Source: Arthrobacter sp. PM3 (GTDB lineage: Bacteria; Actinomycetota; Actinomycetes; Actinomycetales; Micrococcaceae). From it: a DNA stretch of 64,000 nucleotides. Below the pieces are notes generated by a model, which saw only the letters and a list, made by a program, of their open reading frames with translations, was not told where the DNA came from and made no database searches. A program made the position numbers and the translations under genes. Of the stretch, positions 1 through 10,558 are shown one piece after another (position 1 is the first letter of the stretch; the number at the start of each line of letters is the position of its first letter). The stretch covers positions 988,460-1,052,459 of the forward strand of contig NZ_CP022314.1 of assembly GCF_003352915.1 (NCBI RefSeq), given 5' to 3'.

Positions 1-261
1 GTGTCCTGGCGTGTTCTGCTCGAGGACGCCGGCGCGGTCCAATCGATGTCCCGCAAAGGCAACTGCTACGACAACGCGGTCATGGAGAACTTCTTCGGCC
101 ACCTCAAGGAAGAACTCTTCCACCATGCCCGGTTCCCCAGCACCGACGCCCTGGCAGCGGCCCTGAACGAGTACATCCGCTGGTACAACACCGAAAGAAT
201 CTCAACAAAACTCAAAGGCCTGAGCCCGGTCCAATACCGCGCCCAGACCCTCGCAGCTTAG
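1..261 (+). CDS. IS3-family transposase (OrfB), C-terminal part
   Basis: This is the C-terminal 86 residues of a DDE integrase-core transposase of the IS3 family, which carries out cut-and-circularise transposition. The diagnostic signature is visible: RKGNCYDNAVMENFFGHLK, where the Glu of VMEN is the third catalytic acid, followed by HLKEELF, YIRWYNTERI and LSPVQYR near the C-terminus. The GTG at base 1 is simply the window edge, not a supported start; the earlier catalytic Asp residues lie upstream. The reading frame is open to its natural TAG stop, so this end is intact. Confidence 0.9.
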   Translation: MSWRVLLEDAGAVQSMSRKGNCYDNAVMENFFGHLKEELFHHARFPSTDALAAALNEYIRWYNTERISTKLKGLSPVQYRAQTLAA

Positions 262-299
262 GCTGTAACCAACCAGTCCAACAATCGGGGACCAGTTCA
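1..299 (+). mobile_element. IS3-family insertion sequence, 3' end only
   Basis: The window opens inside an IS3-type element. It contains the C-terminal end of the transposase (stop at 259-261) and about 38 bp of non-coding end. The last bases, around 277-299 (ending GGACCAGTTCA), read on the opposite strand as TGAACTGGTCC, which fits an IS3-group terminal inverted repeat starting TGAACTG. The left end lies outside the window, so whether the element is complete cannot be judged. The boundary at 299 is inferred from the repeat-like end. Confidence 0.75.
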
Positions 300-310
300 A
301 TCTGGCCGTT

Positions 311-331
311 GGACATAGTGGCATTATGTCC
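311..331. repeat. Inverted repeat GGACATA-N7-TATGTCC
   Basis: A perfect 7-bp inverted repeat (311-317 and 325-331) with a 7-nt spacer lies 11 bp beyond the IS end, in a stretch (300-504) with no convincing gene. The spacing would suit a dimeric repressor operator, but no adjacent gene starts here: uppS ends at 505 and is transcribed towards it. It could equally be a weak hairpin or a remnant of an older mobile element. No function can be assigned. Confidence 0.35.
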
Positions 332-504
332 AGTCCTTCCTGCCGAAACTGGGCATGTCCCGTGGAGAAGCGGGTGAAGGAAGCCGGACTGAACGACAGA
401 AGGCCGGTCATGTTCCCGAACTGCTGCCCGGGAGGCAGAACAGATTTTCCCAGTGCAACTTTCGGGGTGCAGTCCCTAGGCAGTGGTCCGGCTCGGCACT
501 CCGC

Positions 505-1374
505 TCAGGTGCCCTGGCTGCCGGCGGCGGGGGCGGCGTCGACCGCTCCCCCGTAGCGGCGGTCCCGCTGCGCGTAGATCTCGACGGCGTCCCACAGCGT
601 CCGCCGGTCCACGTCCGGCCAGAGGGTATCGAGGAACACGAACTCGGCGTAGGCCGACTGCCACAGCATGAAGTTGGAGAGCCGTTGTTCTCCGGAGCTG
701 CGCAGGAACAGGTCAACGTCCGGCAGGTCCGGTTCGTCGAGGAACTTCTGGATGGTCCGTTCAGTGATGGCTCCCGGCTTGAGCCGGCCCTGTGCCACTT
801 CCTCCGCGATCGCGGCGACGGCGTCGGCGATTTCGGCGCGTCCGCCGTAGTTGACGCACATGTTCAGCGTGCAGGTGCTGTTGCCGCGGGTGTAGTCCTC
901 GGCCTCTTCGAGTTCGCGGATCACCGAGCCCCAGAGTTTCGGGCGGCGCCCGGACCAGCGGATGCGGACTCCCCAGTCGTCGAGCTGGTTGCGCTGCCGG
1001 CCCAGGACGTCCTTGTTGAACCCCATGAGGAACCGCACTTCTTCCGGGGAACGGCGCCAGTTCTCGGTGGAGAAGGCGTACACGCTGACGTGCTCGATCC
1101 CCAGTTCGATCGCTCCGGCCATGACGTCCAGCAGGGCCGGCTCCCCCGCCTTGTGCCCTTCAATCCGGGGCAGGCCGCGCTGATTCGCCCAGCGGCCGTT
1201 TCCGTCCATGACAATCGCCACGTGCCGCGGTATCAGCTCCGCGGGGATGGCCGGCGGGACTGCGCCTGACGGGTGCGGGTATGGGGCCACCACCGGGGCG
1301 GTCCGCCGCCGTGCACTGCCCTGCTTTGCCGGAGCCTTTCCCAGGTTCCTTCCGAGGCTTCTTCCCAATGCCAC
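505..1374 (-). CDS. uppS: Isoprenyl transferase (undecaprenyl diphosphate synthase family)
   Basis: This cis-prenyltransferase condenses isopentenyl diphosphate units onto an allylic diphosphate to make the polyprenyl carrier used in cell-wall synthesis at the inner face of the membrane. The hallmark [13 protein letters not shown] is present (catalytic Asp about residue 57), followed by [42 protein letters not shown] and [11 protein letters not shown] chose the GTG at 1374 (289 residues); it begins 2 nt past the recO stop, with TGGAGCG about 10 nt upstream. The frame is open further upstream into recO, but that part has no family similarity. The basic, Pro-rich first 45 residues are typical of actinobacterial versions. 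It is probably co-transcribed with recO. Confidence 0.93.
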   Translation of the reverse strand: MALGRSLGRNLGKAPAKQGSARRRTAPVVAPYPHPSGAVPPAIPAELIPRHVAIVMDGNGRWANQRGLPRIEGHKAGEPALLDVMAGAIELGIEHVSVYAFSTENWRRSPEEVRFLMGFNKDVLGRQRNQLDDWGVRIRWSGRRPKLWGSVIRELEEAEDYTRGNSTCTLNMCVNYGGRAEIADAVAAIAEEVAQGRLKPGAITERTIQKFLDEPDLPDVDLFLRSSGEQRLSNFMLWQSAYAEFVFLDTLWPDVDRRTLWDAVEIYAQRDRRYGGAVDAAPAAGSQGT

Positions 1375-1376
1375 TT

Positions 1377-2129
1377 CTACGTTCGCTCCACATGCTTGAG
1401 GGATTTCAGGACTCGTTCCAGGTGCCACTGGAGGTAGCCGGCCACCAGGCCGGCCGCTTCCCTGCGGTGGACGGGGCCGGAGGCATCCGCCGTCGTCCAG
1501 TCTCCGGTGAGCAGGGCGCCCAGCAACAGCACGGTATCCGGGGCCGGCGCCGGGGATCCCGGCGGCCGGCATTCGGGGCAGACCATGCCGCCCAGCGGCG
1601 CGGAAAACGCGGTGTGCGGGCCGGGTTCGCCGCACCGGGCACAGTCGGTAAAGCTGGGCGCCCAGCCGCCGGTCGCGAGGGCGCGAAGGAGGTAGGAATC
1701 CAGGATGAGCTCGGGCGCATGCTCGCCCCGGCTCAGCGACGCCAGCGCACCAACGAGCAGGTTGTACTGCGCGGTGCCGGATTCGCCGTCGACGTCGGTG
1801 AGCTTTTCCGCCGTCTCGGTCATGGCGGCGGCCACCGTGTACCGGCCGTAGTCCGCGGCGATGCTGCCGCCATAGGCGCCCTTGGCGACGGCCTGCGTGA
1901 CGACGTCCAGGGTGCGCCCGGAAATCAGTTGGAGATCAGCCACCATGAACGGTTCCAGCCTGGCGCCGAACCGGCTACTGGTGCGCCGGACACCCTTGGC
2001 GACTGCGCGGACCTGCCCGTGGTGTTTGGTCAGCAGGGTGATGATCCGGTCGGCCTCGCCCAGCTTGTGGGTGCGCAGTACGACGGCGTCATCGCGGTAG
2101 GCGCGCGCTGCGAACGATTGTTGGACCAC
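1377..2129 (-). CDS. recO: DNA repair protein RecO
   Basis: RecO promotes RecA loading and strand annealing in RecFOR recombinational repair. The N-terminal OB fold is recognisable ([41 protein letters not shown]), as is a central helical part and a four-Cys zinc motif (CARCG ... CPEC). The start is uncertain: GTG at 2129 gives a 250-residue protein beginning [14 protein letters not shown], while GTG at 2144 adds five residues; neither has a strong ribosome binding site. recO sits between leuA upstream and uppS downstream on the same strand, and uppS begins 2 nt after it, indicating translational coupling. Confidence 0.92.
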   Translation of the reverse strand: MVQQSFAARAYRDDAVVLRTHKLGEADRIITLLTKHHGQVRAVAKGVRRTSSRFGARLEPFMVADLQLISGRTLDVVTQAVAKGAYGGSIAADYGRYTVAAAMTETAEKLTDVDGESGTAQYNLLVGALASLSRGEHAPELILDSYLLRALATGGWAPSFTDCARCGEPGPHTAFSAPLGGMVCPECRPPGSPAPAPDTVLLLGALLTGDWTTADASGPVHRREAAGLVAGYLQWHLERVLKSLKHVERT

Positions 2130-2218
2130 AGCTAATCTTCGCACTCTCTACACGGAAACGCGGCAAGGGCAGCGCCCTGTACCTGCAAACACTGACTCTG
2201 CAAAGACTGCGCCGGCAA

Positions 2219-2254
2219 GCGCTGCGCCGCCGGACGGGTCCGGCGGCGCAGCGC
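2219..2254 (-). terminator. Hairpin terminator after leuA
   Basis: A perfect 17-bp inverted repeat (2219-2235 / 2238-2254) with a 2-nt GG loop lies 30 bp past the leuA stop and before recO. It is GC-rich without a clear T-tract, as is common in actinobacteria. It should end most leuA transcripts and separate leuA from recO-uppS. Confidence 0.75.
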
Positions 2255-2283
2255 GTTGGGTGTCAGCGGGTTCAACGGCAGGC

Positions 2284-4160
<1,877 letters not shown>

Positions 4161-4166
4161 CTTTTC

Positions 4167-4172
4167 ACAGTA
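4167..4172 (-). promoter_or_regulatory. -10 element of the leuA leader transcript
   Basis: The minus strand reads TACTGT (a TANNNT -10 hexamer) followed by exactly 6 nt and then the GTG of the leader peptide, which places the transcription start at or next to that GTG. No good -35 sequence is seen. Confidence 0.5.
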
Positions 4173-4275
4173 ACACGGGTGCGTAAGATGAAGGAGCCAG
4201 ACCACCGCATCGTCCACTATGCAGACCGGCACCGACACCAGCTCGGGTGCCCGCCCGCCTCTCAAAGGAGCATCC

Positions 4276-6228
4276 GTGCCGCTTTCGGGAATCGACCTCT
4301 CCATCATTGACGCCTCCGTCCGGCCGCAGGATGACCTGTACCAGCACGTGAACGGCGGCTGGCTCAGCAGCACGGTCATCCCGGACGACCGCCCGCTGGA
4401 GGGCACATTCACTGCCCTGCGGGACGCCTCGGAGCTTGCCGTGAAGGAGATCATCGAACACGCCGCCGCCCGCGGTGAGGACGCCACGGGCATCGAGCGG
4501 AAGATCGGGGACCTCTACAACAGCTTCATGGACGAGGCCGCAGCCGAAGCCAAGGGCCTGGAGCCGCTCCGGGCGAGGCTGGCAGAGGTTTTCTCCACCA
4601 GCTCGGTGGCAGAGCTCGTGCTGCTGGCGGGCCGGCTGTTCCGCGCCGACGTGTCCGGGCTTTTCTACATCTACCCGGCACCGGACGCCGGCAACCCGGA
4701 CCGGATCCTGCTGTACACCGGCCAGGGCGGCCTCGGCCTGCCGGACGAGTCGTACTACCGCGAGGAAAAGTTCGCCCCGATGGTGCAGGCCTACCGGGAG
4801 CACGTCCGGACGATGCTGGGCCTGGCGGAGATTGCCGACCCTGAAGGCGCGGCCGGTCGGGTGGTGGGCCTGGAAACCGCCCTGGCGTCGCACCACTGGG
4901 ACAACGTGACCCTGCGGAATCCGCAAAAAACGTACAACCTGAAGTCCGCCGAGGAGGCTGCAAAGCTGTTCCCGCTGCTGGCCGGCTGGTTCGATGCCGC
5001 CGGCATCGCACCGGAGAAGCGCACCGAGCTCGTGATGAGCACCCCCGATTTCTTCTCGGGCGCGGCCGCCCTGCTGGAGACCGAACCGCTGGCAACCTGG
5101 CAGGAATGGCTCGCCATGCGCGTCGTCAGCTCGGCCGCACCCTATTTGTCTTCCGCATTCGTGGACGCCAATTTCGCCTTCTATGGCACCGCCCTGAGCG
5201 GGACCCCGCGGATCAAGGACCGCTGGAAGCGCGGCGTCGCGGCGGTCGAGGCCGCCCTCGGTGAGGCCGTCGGCCAGATCTACGTGGCGCGGCACTTCCC
5301 GGAAGGCCACAAGGCGCGGATGCAGACCCTTGTGGCCAACCTGATTGAAGCGTACCGGGAGTCCATCACGGGCCTGGACTGGATGGGCGAGGAAACCAAG
5401 CTTGAGGCACTCAAGAAACTGGATGCGTTTCGCGCCAAGATCGGCTACCCGGACAAGTGGATCGACTACTCCGCCGTCGACATTGACCCGGCCGACCTGC
5501 TGGGGAACGTCGAGCGCGCCCACAGCGCCGACGTCGACCGTCACCTTGATGAGGTCGGCAAGCCCGTGGACCGGGAGAAGTGGCTGATGACCCCCCAGAC
5601 GGTCAACGCCTACTACCACCCGCTGCTCAACGAGATCGTGTTTCCCGCCGCCATCCTGCAGCCGCCGTTCTTCGCTGCCGACGCCGACGACGCCGTCAAC
5701 TACGGCGGCATCGGCGCCGTGATCGGCCATGAAATCGGCCACGGCTTCGATGACCAGGGCTCGCAGTACGACGGCAGCGGCCTGCTGCGGAACTGGTGGA
5801 CCCAGGATGACCGCACCGCGTTTGAGGCCCTGACCTCCAGGCTGGTGGCGCAGTTCGACGCCCTCTCCCCCTCGGCCGCCCCCGGCCACAACGTCAACGG
5901 CAAGCTGACGCTGGGCGAGAACATCGGCGACCTCGGCGGCCTCACGATTGCCTACAAGGCGTACCTGATCAGCCTTGACGGGCAGGAACCGCCCGTGCTC
6001 GACGGGATGACGGGCTTCCAGAGGTTCTTCGCCTCGTGGGCGGCCGGGTGGCGGCAGGTGATCCGCACCGAGGAAGCCATCCGCCGGCTCGCGACGGACC
6101 CGCACTCCCCCAATGAGTTCCGCACCAACGAAATCGCCAAGAACCTCGACGCCTTCCATGAGGCGTTCGGCGTCACGGAGCAGGACGGCATGTGGATGCC
6201 GCCGCAGGAGCGCGTCAGCATCTGGTAG
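4276..6228 (+). CDS. pepO: M13-family zinc metallopeptidase (PepO/neprilysin-like)
   Basis: This is a zinc endopeptidase of the M13 family, which cleaves oligopeptides. The N-terminal M13 domain is followed by the catalytic domain with NAYYHP (substrate-contacting NAYY), the zinc site HEIGHGFDD (HExxH) and the third ligand Glu in ENIGDLGG. No signal peptide or membrane anchor is visible, so it is probably cytoplasmic, unlike eukaryotic neprilysins. The family's C-terminal CxxW is present only as VSIW at the very end. I prefer GTG 4276 because AAAGGAG sits 5 nt upstream; an ATG at 4219 in the same frame has no binding site. That leaves 650 residues. It diverges from leuA. Confidence 0.93.
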   Translation: MPLSGIDLSIIDASVRPQDDLYQHVNGGWLSSTVIPDDRPLEGTFTALRDASELAVKEIIEHAAARGEDATGIERKIGDLYNSFMDEAAAEAKGLEPLRARLAEVFSTSSVAELVLLAGRLFRADVSGLFYIYPAPDAGNPDRILLYTGQGGLGLPDESYYREEKFAPMVQAYREHVRTMLGLAEIADPEGAAGRVVGLETALASHHWDNVTLRNPQKTYNLKSAEEAAKLFPLLAGWFDAAGIAPEKRTELVMSTPDFFSGAAALLETEPLATWQEWLAMRVVSSAAPYLSSAFVDANFAFYGTALSGTPRIKDRWKRGVAAVEAALGEAVGQIYVARHFPEGHKARMQTLVANLIEAYRESITGLDWMGEETKLEALKKLDAFRAKIGYPDKWIDYSAVDIDPADLLGNVERAHSADVDRHLDEVGKPVDREKWLMTPQTVNAYYHPLLNEIVFPAAILQPPFFAADADDAVNYGGIGAVIGHEIGHGFDDQGSQYDGSGLLRNWWTQDDRTAFEALTSRLVAQFDALSPSAAPGHNVNGKLTLGENIGDLGGLTIAYKAYLISLDGQEPPVLDGMTGFQRFFASWAAGWRQVIRTEEAIRRLATDPHSPNEFRTNEIAKNLDAFHEAFGVTEQDGMWMPPQERVSIW

Positions 6229-6358
6229 TGCCGGCCGCCGGCGCCCGAACTCCGCACGGCTGCCCCATCACCATTCGGGGCTTTGTTCTCTGTCGCCCTG
6301 CCGGGCGAGCGAATTCACTGGACGTGGACATGAAGGAGCCGGTGAAGGGAAGGTCGCC

Positions 6359-7063
6359 ATGGTGGACGGTCAACAGGAGGACGGCGCGAGGGCGCGCGTC
6401 CGCGACGCCGCCGTCGCGCATTTCGCGGCGGTCGGGTTCGGCAAACCCGGGATGGACCGGATCGCTCACGACGCAGGCGTCACCACCGATGACATCGCAG
6501 CCCTCTTCGGCGACGAAGACGGACTGCGCCAGGTGTGCGACGACTACGTGCTCCAGGCATTGGTGGGGTGGGCCCATAGAAAGGCAACGCTGGAGGGCAT
6601 GGGCGAGGTCATGCGTTCCTATCAGGCTGATCCGGGCACATACCAGGCGCAGATCAACTACCTTGGACGGGTCGTGGCCGAGAACACGCCCGCCGCGGCC
6701 CGGTTCATTGATGTCCTGGTCGACGAGAGCGAGCGGATCATCAGGGCCGGCATGAGGGACGGCACAATGCGCGCCTCCGACGATCCGCGCGCCCTGGCCG
6801 TCCTGACAGCCACCAACGTGGTGGGCTTGGTGATCATGGCTCCGCACATCGAACGCACCCTCGGATTGCCGGCTTCCCAGGAGCAGATGCTGCTCCGCCT
6901 GGCCCTGCCGGCCCTGGAGCTATACACCCACGGGCTGTATAGCGACGACTCCTACCTCAGACTCGTCAGGGACGGCGTCGCCGCTCTCCGGCCGCCCCGC
7001 AATGCGGCGCAGGATCCGGGCACCGGATCCCCGATGGCCCCGCCCGCGCCGGACGGCAACTGA
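6359..7063 (+). CDS. TetR-family transcriptional regulator
   Basis: The 234-residue protein has a TetR-type N-terminal helix-turn-helix: RVRDAAVAHFAAVGFGKPGMDRIAHDAGVTTDDIAALFGDEDGLRQVCDDYV (residues about 14-65). A variable helical ligand-binding domain follows, and the last 25 residues are Pro/Ala-rich. ATG 6359 is chosen because AAGGGAAGG precedes it; the frame is open upstream into pepO but without similarity. It is followed 70 bp later by an SDR oxidoreductase on the same strand, the likely target or partner gene. The ligand is unknown. Confidence 0.85.
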   Translation: MVDGQQEDGARARVRDAAVAHFAAVGFGKPGMDRIAHDAGVTTDDIAALFGDEDGLRQVCDDYVLQALVGWAHRKATLEGMGEVMRSYQADPGTYQAQINYLGRVVAENTPAAARFIDVLVDESERIIRAGMRDGTMRASDDPRALAVLTATNVVGLVIMAPHIERTLGLPASQEQMLLRLALPALELYTHGLYSDDSYLRLVRDGVAALRPPRNAAQDPGTGSPMAPPAPDGN

Positions 7064-7133
7064 CCGGCCCCGGCGAATCGCGGGATGCAGCAGAACCACG
7101 GATCTTGCACCGAAATCAGGAAAGGACCATCCC

Positions 7134-7901
7134 CTGGGCCGCATCTTCATCACCGGTTCGACCGACGGTCTGGGCCTCGCCGCCGCCCGGACGCTTCTGA
7201 ACGAAGGGCACGAAGTCCTGCTGCACGCCCGCTCCCGGCAACGTGCGTCCGCCCTCGACGGCATCGCTTCCCGGGCGGAAGGGATCGTCATTGGTGACCT
7301 CAACAGCGACGCCGAAACCCGGGACCTCGCCGGGCAGGTCAACGCCTACGGACGGATGGACGCCGTGATCCATAACGCCGGCGTCTACCTTTCACCGGGG
7401 CGCGTCGCCGGCCCGGACGGACACTGCCGCACCCTGGCAGTCAATGTGCTCGCGCCGTACCTGCTTACCGCGCTGATCCAGCGGCCCGGCCGCCTGGTCT
7501 ATATCAGCAGCGGCATGCACCATGGGGCCGGCACCAGCCTCCGGGACATCGACTGGACGGAGCGTCGCTGGAACGCCAACGCCGCCTACTCCGAGAGCAA
7601 GCTCTACGTCTCGGCCCTGGCTGCATCGGTTGCCCGCCACTGGCCCACCGTGCTCAGCAACTCCGTGGATCCCGGCTGGGTGCCCACCAGGATGGGCGGC
7701 CCCGGCGCGCCCGATGACCTCGCCCTGGGCCAGGACACGCAGAGTTGGCTCGCCGTGAGCAACGAGCCTGCCGCCCTGGTCTCCGGCAAATACTGGCACC
7801 ACCGCCGGCAGCGGACGCCTGCCCCGCAGGTCACGGACACGGCCTTCCAGGACAGGCTCACCGACAGGCTCGCCGAACTGACCGGGACCACCCTGTTCTA
7901 G
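7134..7901 (+). CDS. Short-chain dehydrogenase/reductase, probable CTG start
   Basis: This is an NAD(P)-dependent SDR oxidoreductase with a Rossmann fold. The cofactor motif FITGSTDGLG (TGxxxGxG), NNAG-like HNAG, the catalytic Ser in YISSG, and YSESK (YxxxK) are all visible, followed by SVDPGWVPTRMGG. The substrate is unknown. SDRs of this type begin just before RIFITGS, and the only start-like codon there is CTG at 7134, with AGGAAAGGA about 7 nt upstream. An in-frame ATG at 7002 would add 44 unsupported residues and overlap the TetR gene. The protein from CTG is 255 residues. It is probably co-transcribed with the TetR gene. Confidence 0.85.
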   Translation: MGRIFITGSTDGLGLAAARTLLNEGHEVLLHARSRQRASALDGIASRAEGIVIGDLNSDAETRDLAGQVNAYGRMDAVIHNAGVYLSPGRVAGPDGHCRTLAVNVLAPYLLTALIQRPGRLVYISSGMHHGAGTSLRDIDWTERRWNANAAYSESKLYVSALAASVARHWPTVLSNSVDPGWVPTRMGGPGAPDDLALGQDTQSWLAVSNEPAALVSGKYWHHRRQRTPAPQVTDTAFQDRLTDRLAELTGTTLF

Positions 7902-7940
7902 CGCACCGAATCCAGCGCACCTAAACAGCGGCGCTGCTGC

Positions 7941-9500
7941 CTATCGAGTGATCAGCGCCGGGTTCGCCTGCTGGCAGACGGTGTCACCGGCCGTCTGGTT
8001 GACGATGTTGTCCGGAAGCGGCGGCGTGGCGGCGGCTGTCGGTGCCCCGTTGGCGAAGTCGCTGCCCAGGTAGACCTGGACACCGGCGACCCCGGCCGCC
8101 GGAAGCACCCGGTCCGGGGTGACGCCGAGCAGGGCCGCGACGTCCGCGGCCACGTCGGCATAGTCCGCGCCGTAGTACACGGCCGTCTTGGCGACCGTCC
8201 TGGCGGTCAGCTGCCCCACCTGGGTGAAGCCGGCACCCTGGATCGCCTGCATGATCTCCTGGGTCCTGGCCGGCACGCCGGAGCCGTTGGCCACCGTGAC
8301 CGGCTGCAGGGTCTTGTCGTAGGCCGGCGCGGTGGGGGCGGGGGTCGGCGCCGCACTGGCCGACGCGGACGCACTGGGGGTCGCGGTGGGGTCCGTCAGG
8401 TCGACGTCGTTGCGCATGGCGGCGAAGAGCTGGGACGCCGCGGGCTCGGCCAGCTGCAGCCGGTTGGGGTCCGATTCGGCCGGGACGGTGGGCGTGGCGA
8501 CGAAGGCGACCTTGCCGACGTCGATGTTCTTGAGCCGGTTGCCCACGGTCAGCAGTGTCGGCACGGACGCCAGTCCGTCGTCGATAGTCAGGTTCTTGGT
8601 GATCGCATCGGCGATGCTGAGCATCCGGGCCGGGTTGGTGAAGGTGCCGTCGCTCTTGATCTTCCGGGTGAGGGAGGACAGGAAGCCCTGCTGGGCCTTG
8701 ATGCGGCCAAGGTCGCCGCCGTCGCCGAAAGCGTGCCGCGTCCGGACGAAGGAGAGGGCCTGCTCGCCCTGGACGGTGGACGTGCCCTTGGGCAGGCGCA
8801 GCTTCGAGTCGGGGTCGTAGACGGCGTCGCTGACACAGACCTCCACACCGCCGACGGCGTTGGAGAGTTCCTTGACGGCGTTGAAGTCGGCCATCATGAA
8901 GTGGTCGATCTCCAGGCCGGTGAGCTTGTTGACGGTGTCCACGGCGCAGCCGATGCCGGCCTCGGACATCGCCGAGTTGATCATGACGCCGGACTGGGCC
9001 GGGTATTCCTTGCCGGTCTTCGGGTCCTTGCACTTGGGAATGTCGACGAGCAGGTCACGGGGGAAGCTGACCACGTTGACGCGCTTATTGTCGGCGGAGA
9101 TGTCCATGAGCATCATGACGTCCGAATGGCCATAGCCGGTGGAGTCGTCAACGGTGCCGTACTGCGAGTTCTTGCCGTCGCGCGTGTCGGAGCCGAGGAT
9201 CAGGATCTGCATCCGGTCCGTGGAATCGTTCACGGAGGCCTCGGTCTTGCCGTTGCCGGCGCTGAGCGGGGCTTTGGTGATGTTGCCCTGCAGCCGGATG
9301 ACCCAGTAGGCGCCGAACGCGATCACGCCGACCAGCAGGACGGCAATCACACCCGTGGTGATTTTCAGCCAGGTGGGGGTCCGCCGGGCAGCACCCAGGT
9401 GGCGGGCCGGGCCGACGGCCGGGTTGTCCGTGTGCCGGGCAGCAGAGGCTGACCGGGCCGGCGGGGTGCCGTCGGCGCGGTTATCACGGGGTCGAACCAC
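7941..9500 (-). CDS. LCP-family (LytR-CpsA-Psr) cell-wall glycopolymer ligase
   Basis: LCP proteins transfer teichoic-acid-like or other glycopolymers from undecaprenyl diphosphate carriers to peptidoglycan outside the membrane. The 519-residue protein has a short cytoplasmic N-terminus, one transmembrane helix (about residues 46-68), the LCP catalytic domain (ILGSDTRDG, SDVMMLMDIS, VVSFPRDLLVDIP, the conserved Arg residues in FVRTRHAFGDGGDLGR) and a C-terminal LytR_C domain (about 400-490) after an Ala/Pro/Thr linker. GTG 9500 is preceded by AGGAAGG. It lies downstream of era but a weak hairpin separates them. The exact polymer cannot be told from sequence. Confidence 0.92.
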   Translation of the reverse strand: MVRPRDNRADGTPPARSASAARHTDNPAVGPARHLGAARRTPTWLKITTGVIAVLLVGVIAFGAYWVIRLQGNITKAPLSAGNGKTEASVNDSTDRMQILILGSDTRDGKNSQYGTVDDSTGYGHSDVMMLMDISADNKRVNVVSFPRDLLVDIPKCKDPKTGKEYPAQSGVMINSAMSEAGIGCAVDTVNKLTGLEIDHFMMADFNAVKELSNAVGGVEVCVSDAVYDPDSKLRLPKGTSTVQGEQALSFVRTRHAFGDGGDLGRIKAQQGFLSSLTRKIKSDGTFTNPARMLSIADAITKNLTIDDGLASVPTLLTVGNRLKNIDVGKVAFVATPTVPAESDPNRLQLAEPAASQLFAAMRNDVDLTDPTATPSASASASAAPTPAPTAPAYDKTLQPVTVANGSGVPARTQEIMQAIQGAGFTQVGQLTARTVAKTAVYYGADYADVAADVAALLGVTPDRVLPAAGVAGVQVYLGSDFANGAPTAAATPPLPDNIVNQTAGDTVCQQANPALITR

Positions 9501-9573
9501 AGGTGGAGCCTTCCTTCACAAATGGGCAGTCTCCCTATTTTAGTGGCCGAATCTGTGAAAACGCCGATGGGGT

Positions 9574-9589
9574 GCCGCTTGGGAGCGGC
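9574..9589 (-). terminator. Possible short terminator after era
   Basis: Just past the era stop, the minus strand forms GCCGCT-CCCA-AGCGGC, followed about 11 nt later by GTTTTC. It is a short 6-bp stem and the T-run is displaced, so termination here would be partial. Confidence 0.35.
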
Positions 9590-9598
9590 GGGGCCGGC

Positions 9599-10558
9599 TC
9601 AGAACCCCAGTTTGACGAGCTGCTTCGGATCCCGCTGCCAGTCCTTGGCGACCTTGACGTGCAGGTCCAGGTAGATGCGGGCGCCAAGCAGTGCCTCGAT
9701 CCCCTTGCGCGCGTTGGTCCCGACCTCGCGGAGCCGGGCGCCGCCCTTGCCGATGATGATGGCCTTCTGGGACGGGCGTTCCACGTACAGGTTGACGCGG
9801 ACGTCCAGGAACGGCCGGTCTTCGGGCCGGTCCTCGCGCGGCACGATTTCCTCGACAACCACTGCCAGGGAGTGCGGCAACTCGTCGCGGACGCCCTCGA
9901 GGGCAGCCTCGCGGATGAGTTCGGCGATCATCACCGCTTCCGGCTCGTCAGTCAGGTGGCCGTCCGGGTACAGCGGCGGGGACGAGGGCATGTGGCTGAT
10001 CAGGACATCGGCCACGGTGTCCACCTGGAAGCCGTCGGTGGCGGAGACCGGCACCACGTCCTTCCAGCCCTCCCCGCCCAGGACCTCACGGCCCAGTGCG
10101 GCGACGGCGAGCAGCTGTTCGGTGAGGGCCTGGCGGTCCACGGTGTCGGCCTTAGTCACGATCGCGACGATCGGCTTGTTGCCGACGGCGGCGAGCTGGG
10201 CGGCGATGAACCTGTCGCCGGGGCCGATCTTCTCGTTGGCCGGCAGGCAGAAGCCGATCGCGTCGACCTCGGCGAGGGTGTCGGCGACGAGCTCGTTCAG
10301 CCGCTTCCCCAGCAGGGTGCGCGGGCGGTGCAGGCCGGGAGTGTCCACGAGGACCAGCTGGGCGTCGTCCCGGTGCACGATGCCCCGGATGGTGTGGCGG
10401 GTGGTCTGCGGTTTGGCCGAGGTGATTGCGACCTTCTGTCCCACCAGGGCGTTGGTGAGGGTGGACTTGCCCGCATTGGGCCGCCCGACCAGCACGGAGA
10501 ATCCGGCGCGGTAGCCGCCGGGGGCTGCTGCGCCGTCGGACTTATTCTGCTTGCTCAC
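9599..10558 (-). CDS. era: GTPase Era
   Basis: Era is a membrane-associated GTPase that binds the 3' end of 16S rRNA during small-subunit assembly. The G motifs are GRPNAGKST (G1), QTTRHTIRG (G2), DTPGLHRPR (G3) and VTKAD (G4, with Thr in place of the usual Asn). The C-terminal KH domain has IIIGKGGARLREVG. Start GTG 10558 gives 319 residues (VSKQNKSDG...), with AGGGAG upstream; it overlaps the end of the CBS-domain gene by 17 nt, indicating coupled translation. It is the last gene of the phoH-ybeY-CBS-era cluster. Confidence 0.96.
   Translation of the reverse strand: MSKQNKSDGAAAPGGYRAGFSVLVGRPNAGKSTLTNALVGQKVAITSAKPQTTRHTIRGIVHRDDAQLVLVDTPGLHRPRTLLGKRLNELVADTLAEVDAIGFCLPANEKIGPGDRFIAAQLAAVGNKPIVAIVTKADTVDRQALTEQLLAVAALGREVLGGEGWKDVVPVSATDGFQVDTVADVLISHMPSSPPLYPDGHLTDEPEAVMIAELIREAALEGVRDELPHSLAVVVEEIVPREDRPEDRPFLDVRVNLYVERPSQKAIIIGKGGARLREVGTNARKGIEALLGARIYLDLHVKVAKDWQRDPKQLVKLGF

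Noticed and set aside
4165..6159. 664-codon open frame on the minus strand within pepO
   Set aside because: Antisense shadow of a well-supported M13 peptidase.
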